From: CAIWHR01 sp963813415
GTDB taxonomy: Bacteria; Pseudomonadota; Gammaproteobacteria; Burkholderiales; Casimicrobiaceae
Length of the DNA: 64,000 bases
Direction of reading: 5' to 3'
Assembly (NCBI GenBank): GCA_963813415.1
Contig: CAWEYW010000001.1
Span: 1 to 64,000, forward strand
Positions 14,226-21,413 of the stretch are shown here, piece after piece. A model generated the notes under the pieces. The model worked only from the letters and a program-made list of their open reading frames with translations. It was not told the DNA's origin and searched no databases. Every line of letters starts with the position of its first letter. The first letter of the stretch is position 1. Position numbers and translations under genes: made by a program.

Positions 14226-14864
14226 TTACGCTCCGTGAATCTTGGTAATGTTTAGGCAGCTTCGGAATTGCTCGAGACCGCGCCGCAGATAGGTCGGATC
14301 GCCATATATGCGCGTCAGCACGATAGACCCCTCGATACAAACGAAGAACTGATCCGCCAAGTCGGCTGCGGTGATCTCCGGCGTCGCAAACGGGCTGAGC
14401 AAGTCGACAAGCAACGCCCGGAATTCATTGGTTCGCTTCTTGAGTGCGTTTGCAATGACTCGATTTGATCCAGCGGCGTCGGCTGCAAAGCTGGCTAGCA
14501 GGCATCCCGTCGTCCACAAGTCTGCGGCAACGCGAGAAGCATGCTTCAGAAAGCCTTGCGCTCGGCGCAGCGGATCACTTTCGGTCGCATAGGTACCGGC
14601 AGCCAGCCGGCCCACTCGATCTGCGAAGTAGTGTTCCAGTGCAGCGAGCCCAAGAGCTTCTTTGCTGTCGAAGAAGTGATAGAAGCTGCCTTTGCTGAGC
14701 CCCGCTTTGCGTATTACATCATCCACGCGCGTCGCAGCATAGCCGTCGCGGAGCATCAACCTCTCCGCGGTGCGGACGAGCTTCTCACGAGTGTCCACGC
14801 GACCTGCGGGATTCGTTGCCCGCGGCGCACGGGAGTCGTCCGTGGCGCCCCTCGTCTTCACCAC
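14226..14864 (-). CDS. TetR family transcriptional regulator
   Basis: This 212-residue protein starts with GTG at 14864, overlapping the upstream membrane-protein gene by seven bases. The N-terminal DNA-binding domain is clear: TREKLVRTAERLMLRDGYAAT, DDVIRKAGLSKGSFYHFFDSK. The C-terminal ligand domain (ADLWTTGCLLASFAADAAGS, DLADQFFVCIEGSIVLTRIYG) is of the TetR_C_6/AcuR-like kind. It is the second gene of a minus-strand operon and probably represses it through the operator at 15336-15359. It reads against the array direction. Confidence 0.88.
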   Translation of the reverse strand: MVKTRGATDDSRAPRATNPAGRVDTREKLVRTAERLMLRDGYAATRVDDVIRKAGLSKGSFYHFFDSKEALGLAALEHYFADRVGRLAAGTYATESDPLRRAQGFLKHASRVAADLWTTGCLLASFAADAAGSNRVIANALKKRTNEFRALLVDLLSPFATPEITAADLADQFFVCIEGSIVLTRIYGDPTYLRRGLEQFRSCLNITKIHGA

Positions 14865-15289
14865 ACGTAGTAAGGCCGACGTTCGCCAAGGATGAAGCGC
14901 GTGGCATCCCAGGCGTCGATTGCCAAGGAGACTGCGTTGGTGGCGATGAGCATGATGAGCCAGACATGGAACGCAGTTTCCTCCTTTGGGAGCGTATCAA
15001 GGCGCAGCGCTATCCACGTCAGCATGGGAACCCAGAGAACATGCGTGGTTCCGAGAAGCCGAACGAAGCGCTTGCGTTGATAGATCAGCGCTTGAGCGAG
15101 CACGGCCACGCCCACGGCGCCCAGGGTGACTTGCGCCTCGATATGCTGGATGAACAGCAAGCTCGCCGAGTTCACGGCTACAAGCCATGCGCCCCAGATT
15201 CTCTGCATCGGACGGAACCGCACCAAAACGATCCCGAAGAGTTCGAAGACTGACCGAAAAAGCCCGATTCCCGACGCGTTGCTCGTCAT
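14858..15289 (-). CDS. Small integral membrane protein under TetR control
   Basis: This 143-residue protein has four likely membrane helices: around VFELFGIVLVRF, the stretch LVAVNSASLLFIQHI, GAVGVAVLAQALIY and LLGTTHVLWVPMLTWIAL, then WLIMLIATNAVSLAIDAW. The pattern resembles DoxX-like or DUF-type four-helix proteins often paired with TetR repressors, but I cannot name the family. It is the first gene of the operon, with the tetR gene overlapping its end. Confidence 0.72.
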   Translation of the reverse strand: MTSNASGIGLFRSVFELFGIVLVRFRPMQRIWGAWLVAVNSASLLFIQHIEAQVTLGAVGVAVLAQALIYQRKRFVRLLGTTHVLWVPMLTWIALRLDTLPKEETAFHVWLIMLIATNAVSLAIDAWDATRFILGERRPYYVW

Positions 15290-15333
15290 AGTGTTTGCCT
15301 TTCATCGCGAGGAGCGGAAGCTGAAGTACTACT

Positions 15334-15362
15334 AGACTAACTGGTCTAGACCGATTAGTCAA
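15334..15362 (-). promoter_or_regulatory. Promoter and TetR operator of the reverse-strand cassette
   Basis: On the minus strand TTGACT (15362-15357), a 17-bp spacer and TAGTCT (15339-15334) form a weak sigma70 promoter. A 24-bp dyad (15336-15359) with perfect centre GGTCTAGACC fills the spacer, which is typical for a self-repressing TetR protein. Confidence 0.7.
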
Positions 15363-15398
15363 CAAAGTGGCGATCGCTCCATGCCCAGCGGTCCCGGC

Positions 15399-15427
15399 TT
15401 GACCCGTGGAATGTGTGTATATACATT
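15399..15427 (+). promoter_or_regulatory. Promoter of the frameshifted brnTA cassette
   Basis: A -35 TTGACC (15399-15404), 17-bp spacer and -10 TACATT (15422-15427) end six bases before ATG 15434, again leaderless. ATATAC/GTATAT form an inverted repeat around the -10. Confidence 0.6.
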
Positions 15428-15433
15428 GCGTAT

Positions 15434-15708
15434 ATGCGGTTCAGGTGGAGCGAGGTGAAACGTGATGCGAATCTTGTGGCGCATCGCTCGACCTCGTCGA
15501 CGCACCTGAGGTATTTGCTGGATTCGCGTGTACGTTCGAGGACGATCGCTTCGCATATGGGGAGCGGCGCTTCGTCACCTTAGGTCTGCTTGAGGTTATT
15601 GTCGTTTCCATCGTTCATACCGAATCGCTCCACCACATCCGCGTTATCTCAATGCGCAAGGCGACGAGCCATGACCAAGCGATCCTCTTCAAGAACATCC
15701 AAGACTGA
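15434..15708 (+). pseudogene. brnT: Frameshifted brnT toxin gene
   Basis: ATG 15434 opens with MRFRWSEVKRDANLVAH, a normal BrnT start, and then slips out of frame. The rest of the toxin continues in another frame: LDLVDAPEVFAGFACTFEDD, FAYGERRFVTLGLLEV and HIRVISMRKATSHDQAILF to TGA at 15706-15708. One base appears lost (or two gained) near 15483-15490. Unless this is a sequencing error the toxin is dead while the antitoxin is intact. Confidence 0.78.
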
Positions 15709-15949
15709 TTGGCCGTGCGTGCATGCAACTAGGGACCAGGCAATCGGTGTGAGCACCGAGCACTCCGAAGCGTCCGTCAGGCACATCGTCCGCGGCGTCT
15801 TGCGGCGCGGTCTCAAGCCTGTCCCGGCGAAAGCTGCCATCTCACTTCGTCTCGATGCGGACGTCCTGGAGTGGTTCAAGGCGCAGGGGCCAGGATATCA
15901 AACGCGCATCAACGCAGTCTTACGTGCATACAAAGACGAAGCTGCCTAA
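15671..15949 (+). CDS. brnA: BrnA-like antitoxin
   Basis: ATG 15671 overlaps the end of the broken toxin frame and gives 92 residues. The C-terminal ribbon-helix-helix is clear (AAISLRLDADVLEWFKAQG, GYQTRINAVLRAYKDEAA). The N-terminal half, which should hold the toxin, is poorly conserved. With its toxin frameshifted this antitoxin is orphaned; it could still repress related brn promoters in the array. Confidence 0.82.
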   Translation: MTKRSSSRTSKTDWPCVHATRDQAIGVSTEHSEASVRHIVRGVLRRGLKPVPAKAAISLRLDADVLEWFKAQGPGYQTRINAVLRAYKDEAA

Positions 15950-16031
15950 CCCCGGCGTTCGAGCGGGTGCGGGCCGGTTTTGCTTCAACCAGTCGGCGCG
16001 TGCTTCGCGCCGCTCAACTTTGGCGTTAGGC
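15944..16031 (+). repeat. attC site 18
   Basis: R'' GCCTAAC at 15944-15950 and R' GTTAGGC at 16025-16031, 88 bp, main family. Confidence 0.88.
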
Positions 16032-16055
16032 GCGGTTCACAAGCGAAGGCAGTCG

Positions 16056-16544
16056 ATGCGGAGCTTCTTTATACTTGGCTTTGCCGCACTTGCAGCAACC
16101 GCAAAACCAGCGACGTCGGCTGAGCTATCGGACTTGGCGATGCGCGTTGACGCGGTGAATTCGTCATCCGTGCGATCTTTCGGAGTATCACTTGGCGCAC
16201 TGCTCTATCTCCGCAACGCTAGCGATTCATCTTTGCTGAACAAGACATTTCTCGAGTCGAGCGGAGACATTGATCTGATCCGTGAGCTTGAAACTCGCGG
16301 TTTTGTTGCCACGCGCACCGTTATGGCACGACCGGACGGAGCTGCTCTGGAGACTTTCGTCCAGGTAACAGCCGTCGGGGAAGGTGTTGAACTTCAGCGT
16401 GCGCTCGTCCAACGCGGGCGGGCGCGCGCACAAACCCTCGGGTTCAAAATGACCGTTACGCCTAACCCGGCATTGGGGCGGACGCCGATCCATGCGGCTT
16501 CTGCCGGTCGGCGCTCGCACGGCGCCGCTCAACTTAGGCGTTAG
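16056..16544 (+). CDS. Secreted hypothetical protein with attC-encoded tail
   Basis: ATG 16056 gives 162 residues with a signal peptide (MRSFFILGFAALAATAKPAT, cleavage probably after SAE or TSA). The mature part has no recognised family. No stop occurs before the attC, and the last 30 or so residues (PNPALGRTPIHAASAGRRSH...) are encoded by the attC itself, ending with TAG inside the R' box. The natural end of the gene was probably lost when the cassette boundary formed. Confidence 0.7.
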   Translation: MRSFFILGFAALAATAKPATSAELSDLAMRVDAVNSSSVRSFGVSLGALLYLRNASDSSLLNKTFLESSGDIDLIRELETRGFVATRTVMARPDGAALETFVQVTAVGEGVELQRALVQRGRARAQTLGFKMTVTPNPALGRTPIHAASAGRRSHGAAQLRR

Positions 16545-16546
16545 GC
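16460..16546 (+). repeat. attC site 19
   Basis: R'' GCCTAAC at 16460-16466 and R' GTTAGGC at 16540-16546, 87 bp, main family. It is fully translated as the tail of the upstream gene. Confidence 0.86.
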
Positions 16547-16562
16547 GTCACGAAAGCAACCC

Positions 16563-17102
16563 ATGAAGCGTCGAGTTTTTGTGGACACTGAATGGACCGC
16601 CCCGCCCTGGTCTGAGCAGTCACGGCTGATGTGGATTGGCCTTGCGGATGAAGAAGGGCGCTCTTGGTACGGCATCTCATCAGAAGTCGAGATCGATCCG
16701 TCCACTAATAACTTCATCTCAGGTGCCTTTCGCCTGATTATCCCGGACGAGCCGCGGATGTCGAGACAGCAACTCGCGGCCGCCGTCGTGGAGTTCTGCG
16801 GCCATGTGGACGAGTTTTGGGCATGGATTCCAACAGTCGAGAGGTTCGCGGAGTGGTTCGGTTTGGGAGACGAAGCGCCGGAAGTGTTTCACCGGTGCTG
16901 GAACATCGATCTTCAGATGCTTCGAGCCCTTGTAAATCCTTGGCCACGTGGTTGGCCCGACCGCTTGCACAACCTCAACGCGGCTGCAGTCGCTGCCGGC
17001 GTCGAGACGCCGCGTAGGGCTGCAAACCACCTTCATCCACGTGTCCACGCCGAATGGAATCGGCAACTGTTCGATCTCATCCGCGCGACAGGCAGCCTTT
17101 GA
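16563..17102 (+). CDS. Putative 3'-5' exoribonuclease-like protein
   Basis: This 179-residue protein opens with VFVDTEWTAPPW, like the first acidic motif of DEDDh exonucleases. It ends with RLHNLNAAAVAAGVETPRRAA and HPRVHAEWN, resembling the later Exo motifs of the Rv2179c-like 3'-5' exoribonuclease family. The middle acidic motif is not obvious (perhaps HVDEFWAW). Assignment is by motif resemblance only. The gene begins 17 bases after the attC. Confidence 0.6.
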   Translation: MKRRVFVDTEWTAPPWSEQSRLMWIGLADEEGRSWYGISSEVEIDPSTNNFISGAFRLIIPDEPRMSRQQLAAAVVEFCGHVDEFWAWIPTVERFAEWFGLGDEAPEVFHRCWNIDLQMLRALVNPWPRGWPDRLHNLNAAAVAAGVETPRRAANHLHPRVHAEWNRQLFDLIRATGSL

Positions 17103-17149
17103 AGGTGTCTACCCCTTTGGAAGAACGGATGGAGGTTCAGTTGAGTGAC

Positions 17150-17187
17150 GCCTAACTCCGCGGTCGGCTCAAGCTCGAACGTTAGGC
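17150..17187 (+). repeat. Minimal attC-like site, 38 bp
   Basis: R'' GCCTAAC at 17150-17156 and R' GTTAGGC at 17181-17187 are perfect, but only 24 bp lie between them (CGGTCGGCTCAAGCTCG core). This is far below usual attC lengths and probably an internal deletion. Confidence 0.65.
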
Positions 17188-17204
17188 GCCGCTGCCAGCC
17201 GATC

Positions 17205-17543
17205 ATGCTGAGCAACGAATCTGCGAGTTCTGCGGAATCGCGTTTCTCCGGCTGTTCGGGCGGTTCATGCAGGCTCCCGTTCGACTCGATCCGCCCTGAC
17301 GCTTCGCCGGAGTTCTGGGCGCGCTATCGCAGCCTGCCGGCGCAGATCCAAACGCTAGCGCACAAGTCATTCCAGTGGCTCAAGTCCGATGCGCGTCATC
17401 ATTTGCTGCACAATAAACGCATACGTGAGTTTCACTCTGTGCGTGTTGGGCTCTTCTACCGTGCCTTGGGCATCGAGGTTGATGACGGGGTGCTTTGGCT
17501 GTGGATCGACACTCAAGCTGAGTACGACAAGCTCGTCGGCTAA
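17205..17543 (+). CDS. Solo ParE/RelE-like toxin
   Basis: ATG 17205 gives 112 residues. The first 35 are serine-rich and unlike the family. From FWARYRSLPAQIQTLAHKSFQ the sequence follows the short ParE/RelE-like toxins, with HHLLHNKRIREFHSVRVGLFY, RALG and LWLWIDTQAEYDKLV at the end. No antitoxin gene is in the cassette. The odd N-terminus may be vector sequence joined when the preceding 38-bp attC was formed. Confidence 0.72.
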   Translation: MLSNESASSAESRFSGCSGGSCRLPFDSIRPDASPEFWARYRSLPAQIQTLAHKSFQWLKSDARHHLLHNKRIREFHSVRVGLFYRALGIEVDDGVLWLWIDTQAEYDKLVG

Positions 17544-17624
17544 CCCTGCGTTCGAGCGGACGCCGATCGGCGTTGCATCAACCACTCCACTCTTCCTCGG
17601 CGGCGCGCAACGCTGTCGTTGGAC
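17538..17624 (+). repeat. attC site 20
   Basis: A GGCTAAC box at 17538-17544 (off consensus) and R' GTTGGAC at 17618-17624, 87 bp. The right arm is partly changed (CTTCCTCGGCGGCGCGCAACG). Confidence 0.75.
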
Positions 17625-17644
17625 GCCACATCGGCCGGGCCCGC

Positions 17645-18034
17645 ATGCTTCATCCAAACCAATTTGGTGTCAACGAAGCTTGGATCGCGTTCAAGTTGAA
17701 CGATGCGCCAATTCGTACGGAAGTCGATGGTGACTTCAACTGCATTGCCCTGATGGACGCGGCGAGCTGCTTCATACTGGCCCTCGAAATGATCCCGGTT
17801 AACGCCGTTGAACTATCGAAGCTGGAAGCTCGACGGGTGTTAAAGAAAGGCCACGCGCATAAGCAAGAACTACCACAAACCCTGTTCATTCCGACCGACC
17901 ATCCCGCGGACAACCTGGCCGCCGAAGCAAGGCGCCGCAAGATTACGGTGGTTCGCGTTCCAGAGGATCAGCTCATCCTCTTCATCGGAGAAGCTCGCGA
18001 GGGATTCAATGAGTGTTTCGGCGGAGGCGGCTAA
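17645..18034 (+). CDS. Hypothetical cassette protein
   Basis: ATG 17645 gives 129 residues. The sequence has a beta-rich first half (GVNEAWIAFKLND, VDGDFNCIALMDAASCFILAL) and ends IPTDHPADNLAAEARRRKITV then VRVPEDQLILFIGEARE. The pattern of an Asp-containing strand followed by a late VVRVPE strand loosely recalls RNase H-like transposase-derived domains, but I would not assign it. It is the last gene before the array is disrupted. Confidence 0.62.
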   Translation: MLHPNQFGVNEAWIAFKLNDAPIRTEVDGDFNCIALMDAASCFILALEMIPVNAVELSKLEARRVLKKGHAHKQELPQTLFIPTDHPADNLAAEARRRKITVVRVPEDQLILFIGEAREGFNECFGGGG

Positions 18035-18040
18035 CCTGGC

Positions 18041-18113
18041 GCCTAACCGTAAGCTCGAGCGGACGCCGATCTGCGCTGCCGCAGTACGCGAGCGCCTGTA
18101 CGGCGCCGCTCAA
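18041..18113 (+). repeat. attC site 21, left part, split by IS remnant
   Basis: R'' GCCTAAC at 18041-18047 and both arms are present up to CGCCGCTCAACTTGATC. The R' box is missing here; GTTAGGC is found at 18848-18854 on the other side of the IS remnant. Confidence 0.68.
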
Positions 18114-18845
18114 CTTGATCTCTGAGGACTTCCCCATTGCAAGCGCGTTGTGCGCTTTTTGCGGAACTGACAGACTGCAGATCTCCCATCGGCGTCCGAT
18201 GAGCGCGTCGAATCGAGCGCCGAGCATCAACAGCATGCGCAAGTAGGCGTCGCCGCGCTGGGTGATGCGTCCGAGCTTGGTCTTGCCGCGGTCGAGGACT
18301 GGCGCGGCACCAGGCCCAGCCACGCCGCGAATGGGCGGCCATTGGCGAACTCGTGACCCGAGGCGACGCTGGCCGTGATCGCGGAGGCCGTCAGCGGACC
18401 GATGCCGGTCAGGGTCTGAATCCGTCGCGCGGGTCCGCCTTGCCGGGCCAAAGCGACCAACTGCCGCTCGTAATGGTCGATGCGAGCGTCGAGATACGTG
18501 AGCTGGGCACGCAGATCGGCAATGGCATCGCGCGCGAGCACCGGCAACTGTTCGGCTGCCGCCAGCGCCGCGTGCGCTGCCTCGCGTCGAATCGTTTCGG
18601 AAATGAAGATCATGCCCCGCGATTGACGTTGCCCATCCGGGCGCGTGGGGCCGAACACGTCGGCTGGCCAATGAAGCGCGAACTCGCTGCCAACGAGGGT
18701 GCGCTCCATCTGCGCCGCCAGGACGCGACGCGCGGTCATCGCGAGGCACGAAGTGCTGGCACAGCCGGGCGCGATCCTCGGCAGGTCCGCGGCGCGACGC
18801 CCGCTCTGCCGCATTTGCATAATTCGTGTACATGCTTTGTCCAAG
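18114..18845 (-). pseudogene. Decayed IS110-family transposase
   Basis: On the minus strand the C-terminal Transposase_20 domain is readable in pieces: LDARIDHYERQLVALARQGG, RIQTLTGIGPLTASAITASV, FANGRPFAAWLGLVPRQSS, and after a frameshift LGRITQRGDAYLRMLLMLGAR, followed by an apparent deletion and QKAHNALAMGKSS. The DEDD N-terminal domain is missing. It is a different IS110 lineage from the two intact copies and lies exactly between the two parts of an attC. Confidence 0.75.
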
Positions 18846-18847
18846 GC

Positions 18848-18854
18848 GTTAGGC
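18848..18854 (+). repeat. Orphan R' box ending the first array
   Basis: GGCGTTAGGC ends at 18854 and the -35 of the CarH promoter begins at the next base. It is probably the right end of attC site 21. Confidence 0.55.
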
Positions 18855-18882
18855 TTGACAAACGCCGTGGCTGTTGTATAAG
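18855..18882 (+). promoter_or_regulatory. Promoter of the CarH operon
   Basis: A perfect -35 TTGACA (18855-18860), 16-bp spacer and -10 TATAAG (18877-18882) precede the regulator gene. The A/T-rich stretch to 18900 is a likely autoregulatory site. The -35 directly abuts the last attC R' box. Confidence 0.7.
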
Positions 18883-18904
18883 GTTTGCACAATAATTGTT
18901 CACC

Positions 18905-19819
18905 ATGCCTACCATGCCCGGCGTCGTCTCAGAAAAGCTTCCAATCCGCACCATCGCATCGCTCACCGGCGTGAACCCCATCACGTTGCGGGCGTGGGAA
19001 AGGCGCTACGGGTTGATCCGTCCGGAACGCACGTCCAAAGGCCATCGCTTGTACACGCACCATCACGTCGAGCAGATCCGCCGCGTACTGGCGCTGGTCG
19101 AACGCGGCGTGCCGATCAGCCGGGTTCGCGAGCTGCTGGGCGACGAACCCAGAGCGAGCGGCGCGGCAAAAGGCCCCTGGCGCGATTACCTCGAGCGAAT
19201 GGCGGCGTCGATCGCGCGCTTTGACGAGCCGGAGCTCGATCGGATCTACGACGAGGTGCTGTCGCTCCATCCGGTCGAGCGTGTCACCGGGCACCTCGTT
19301 CTTCCGCTGCTGGTCCATCTCGGCGAGCGATGGAAGGATGTTGCCGGCGCCATCGCTGAGGAGCACTTTTTCGCGACCTATATGCGCAGCAAGCTCGGCG
19401 CACGCCTGCAGCACCGGATGCGCTATGCCTCCGGGCCGCGTCTGGTGGCAGCCTGCGCGCCGGGCGAGCAGCACGAGATGGGCCTGCTGCTGTTCGCCCT
19501 GGAAGCCCAGAGCGCCGGCATGCGCATCGTGGTGCTCGGTGCCGACACCCCGCTCGAGGACGTTGCCATCGCCCAGCGCCGAAGCGGCAGCGATGCGGTG
19601 GTCCTTTCCTCTTCCATCGATCCCGCACCCGAACTCTTCAGTCGGGCGCTGCCGAAGCTGGTCGGCGACCTCGCGGGAATACCGGTGTTCGTCGGCGGCG
19701 GGACGTCGGTACGCCATCGACGCGCCGTCGCGGCGGCCGGCGCCATCCCCCTAGGCATCGAGCTCGAGGATGGCGTGCGCCTGATCACCGCGACGCTCAA
19801 AGGCGGAGCAACGCGATGA
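18905..19819 (+). CDS. carH: CarH/LitR-type B12-dependent photoreceptor regulator
   Basis: ATG 18905 gives 304 residues; an upstream TTG at 18896 is possible. The MerR winged helix comes first (PIRTIASLTGVNPITLRAWER, RPERTSKGHRLYTHHHVEQI). The four-helix bundle carries the Wx9EH motif (ERWKDVAGAIAEEHFF), which caps adenosylcobalamin, and the Rossmann domain carries the lower-ligand histidine in PGEQHEMG. In CarH/LitR, B12 in the dark gives a repressor tetramer and light splits it. It should control the operon that it heads. Confidence 0.92.
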   Translation: MPTMPGVVSEKLPIRTIASLTGVNPITLRAWERRYGLIRPERTSKGHRLYTHHHVEQIRRVLALVERGVPISRVRELLGDEPRASGAAKGPWRDYLERMAASIARFDEPELDRIYDEVLSLHPVERVTGHLVLPLLVHLGERWKDVAGAIAEEHFFATYMRSKLGARLQHRMRYASGPRLVAACAPGEQHEMGLLLFALEAQSAGMRIVVLGADTPLEDVAIAQRRSGSDAVVLSSSIDPAPELFSRALPKLVGDLAGIPVFVGGGTSVRHRRAVAAAGAIPLGIELEDGVRLITATLKGGATR

Positions 19820-20898
19820 GTCATGCGCAGAGGCTTGCGCTCGACTGGGTCGAGCAGGGTCTCGTCCCGGATGCCGTGATCCGCAGCGGGATCCGGCGCC
19901 TTTGCGAGCGGCGGCTGCGCGAGATTGCCGCCGGGGACTGTGAAGCCGGCGCGCAGGCCACCGAGGCGTTCGTGAGCGCGATGGATGCCGCGGAGATCGC
20001 GCCCGTGCCGCACCTCGCGAACGAGCAGCACTATGAGGTTCCGGCCGAGTTCTTCGCGATCGTGCTCGGTCCGCACCGCAAGTACAGCAGCGCGTGGTGG
20101 CCGGAGGGGACTGCCGACCTCGGGCAGGCCGAAGCCCGCGCGCTCGATGCGACCTGCGAGCACGCCGGGCTCGCCGACGGCCAGGCGATTCTCGAGCTTG
20201 GCTGCGGCTGGGGCTCGCTCACGCTCCGGATGGGGGAGCGCTACCCGAACGCCCGCATCAGCGCGGTCTCCAACTCGCACTCGCAGCGCGCCTTCATCCT
20301 CGCCGAGGCCGCGCGTCGCGGATTGCGCAACGTCGAGGTGATCACCGCCGACATGAATCGCTTTTCGATCGACCAGCGCTTCGACCGCGTCGTGTCGGTG
20401 GAAATGTTCGAGCACATGCGCAACTGGCGGGCGCTGTTCGCCCGCGTACACGATTGGCTGCGCCCGGACGGGCGCTTCCTCATGCACGTGTTCTGCCATC
20501 GCTCGACACCCTATGCGTTCGTGGACGCCGGCCCGTCGGATTGGATGAGCCGGCACTTCTTCTCCGGCGGCATGATGCCGAGCGACGACCTCGCACTGCG
20601 CTTCCAGGACGCGGTGCGCTTCGTGCAGCGCTGGCGCTGGGACGGCGTCCACTATCAAAGGACCGCCAACGCCTGGCTCGCCAATCTCGACGCGCATCGC
20701 GCGCAGGCGATGCACGTGCTCGCGGGCGCCTACGGCCAGGCGAACGCGGCGCAGTGGCTCCAGCGGTGGCGCATCTTCTTCATGGCGTGCGCCGAGATGT
20801 TCGGCTATCGCGGCGGGCAGGAGTGGTGGGTCAGCCACTATCTGTTCGAGCGCCCGGCGCTCGAGTCGGCCGCGTCCGCAAACGGGCCGATGGCATGA
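19816..20898 (+). CDS. CFA-synthase-like SAM methyltransferase
   Basis: This 360-residue protein overlaps carH by four bases (ATGA). It has a helical N-terminus, HLANEQHYEVPAEFFAIVLG (the phospholipid-substrate region of CFA-like enzymes), the SAM motif ILELGCGWGSLTLRMG near residue 125 and the VEMFEHMRNW motif near 195. Family members methylate unsaturated phospholipid acyl chains; in Rhodobacter a relative starts furan fatty acid synthesis. The reaction here is inferred from the neighbours (desaturase, second CFA enzyme). Confidence 0.87.
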   Translation: MSHAQRLALDWVEQGLVPDAVIRSGIRRLCERRLREIAAGDCEAGAQATEAFVSAMDAAEIAPVPHLANEQHYEVPAEFFAIVLGPHRKYSSAWWPEGTADLGQAEARALDATCEHAGLADGQAILELGCGWGSLTLRMGERYPNARISAVSNSHSQRAFILAEAARRGLRNVEVITADMNRFSIDQRFDRVVSVEMFEHMRNWRALFARVHDWLRPDGRFLMHVFCHRSTPYAFVDAGPSDWMSRHFFSGGMMPSDDLALRFQDAVRFVQRWRWDGVHYQRTANAWLANLDAHRAQAMHVLAGAYGQANAAQWLQRWRIFFMACAEMFGYRGGQEWWVSHYLFERPALESAASANGPMA

Positions 20899-21413
20899 CG
20901 ATCGCCCTCAACGTGGCCCTGTTCCAGGCCGGCTGGTTCGCCTGTGTGCTGGGCGCGTCGCACGGCCTGCCGTGGTTCGGCGCGATCGCGGCTACGATCA
21001 TCGTGTTCTGGCATGTCGCGCGCGCCGCACGGCCGGCGATGGAGCTTCGCCTCGTCGGTGTTGCAGCCGGCATGGGCGCACTGTTCGAGACGGTGCTCGT
21101 GCAGTCGGGGTGGATCTCGTTCCCGGGCGGCGCGCTCGTCGACGGGATCGCGCCGTACTGGATGGTTGCGATGTGGGCGCTGTTCGCGACGACCCTCAAC
21201 GTGTCGCTGCGCTGGCTCCGCCCGCATGGATGGCTCGCAGCGCTTCTGGGTGCAGTTGGCGGTCCTGCGGCCTATTACGCCGGTGCGCGGCTCGGCGCGC
21301 TCGACCTCACCTTCGCGGGAGCAGCGCTGGCCGCGATCGCGATCGGCTGGGCGATGCTCACTCCGCTGCTGCTGCGAGTGGCACGGCGGCTCGACGGTTA
21401 CGCCAGACCATGA
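20895..21413 (+). CDS. DUF2878 membrane protein
   Basis: This 172-residue protein is coupled to the upstream gene by ATGA. It has about five hydrophobic segments (NVALFQAGWFACVLGAS, AIAATIIVFWHVARA, MVAMWALFATTLNVSLRWL, WLAALLGAVGGPAAYYAGA, ALAAIAIGWAMLTPLLL). The PYWMVAMWALFATTLNVSLRW block is the signature of DUF2878. The function is unknown; it regularly accompanies DUF1295 and CFA-like genes in light or singlet-oxygen stress clusters. Confidence 0.85.
   Translation: MTIALNVALFQAGWFACVLGASHGLPWFGAIAATIIVFWHVARAARPAMELRLVGVAAGMGALFETVLVQSGWISFPGGALVDGIAPYWMVAMWALFATTLNVSLRWLRPHGWLAALLGAVGGPAAYYAGARLGALDLTFAGAALAAIAIGWAMLTPLLLRVARRLDGYARP

Noticed and set aside
360..18113. Regularly spaced repeats as a CRISPR array
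   Set aside because: The repeats are 67-88 bp imperfect palindromes separated by whole genes, with R''/R' boxes: attC sites, not CRISPR.
19423..20838. A 471-codon minus-strand frame over carH and the CFA-like gene
   Set aside because: It is a shadow frame; the + strand proteins carry all family motifs and are ATGA-coupled.
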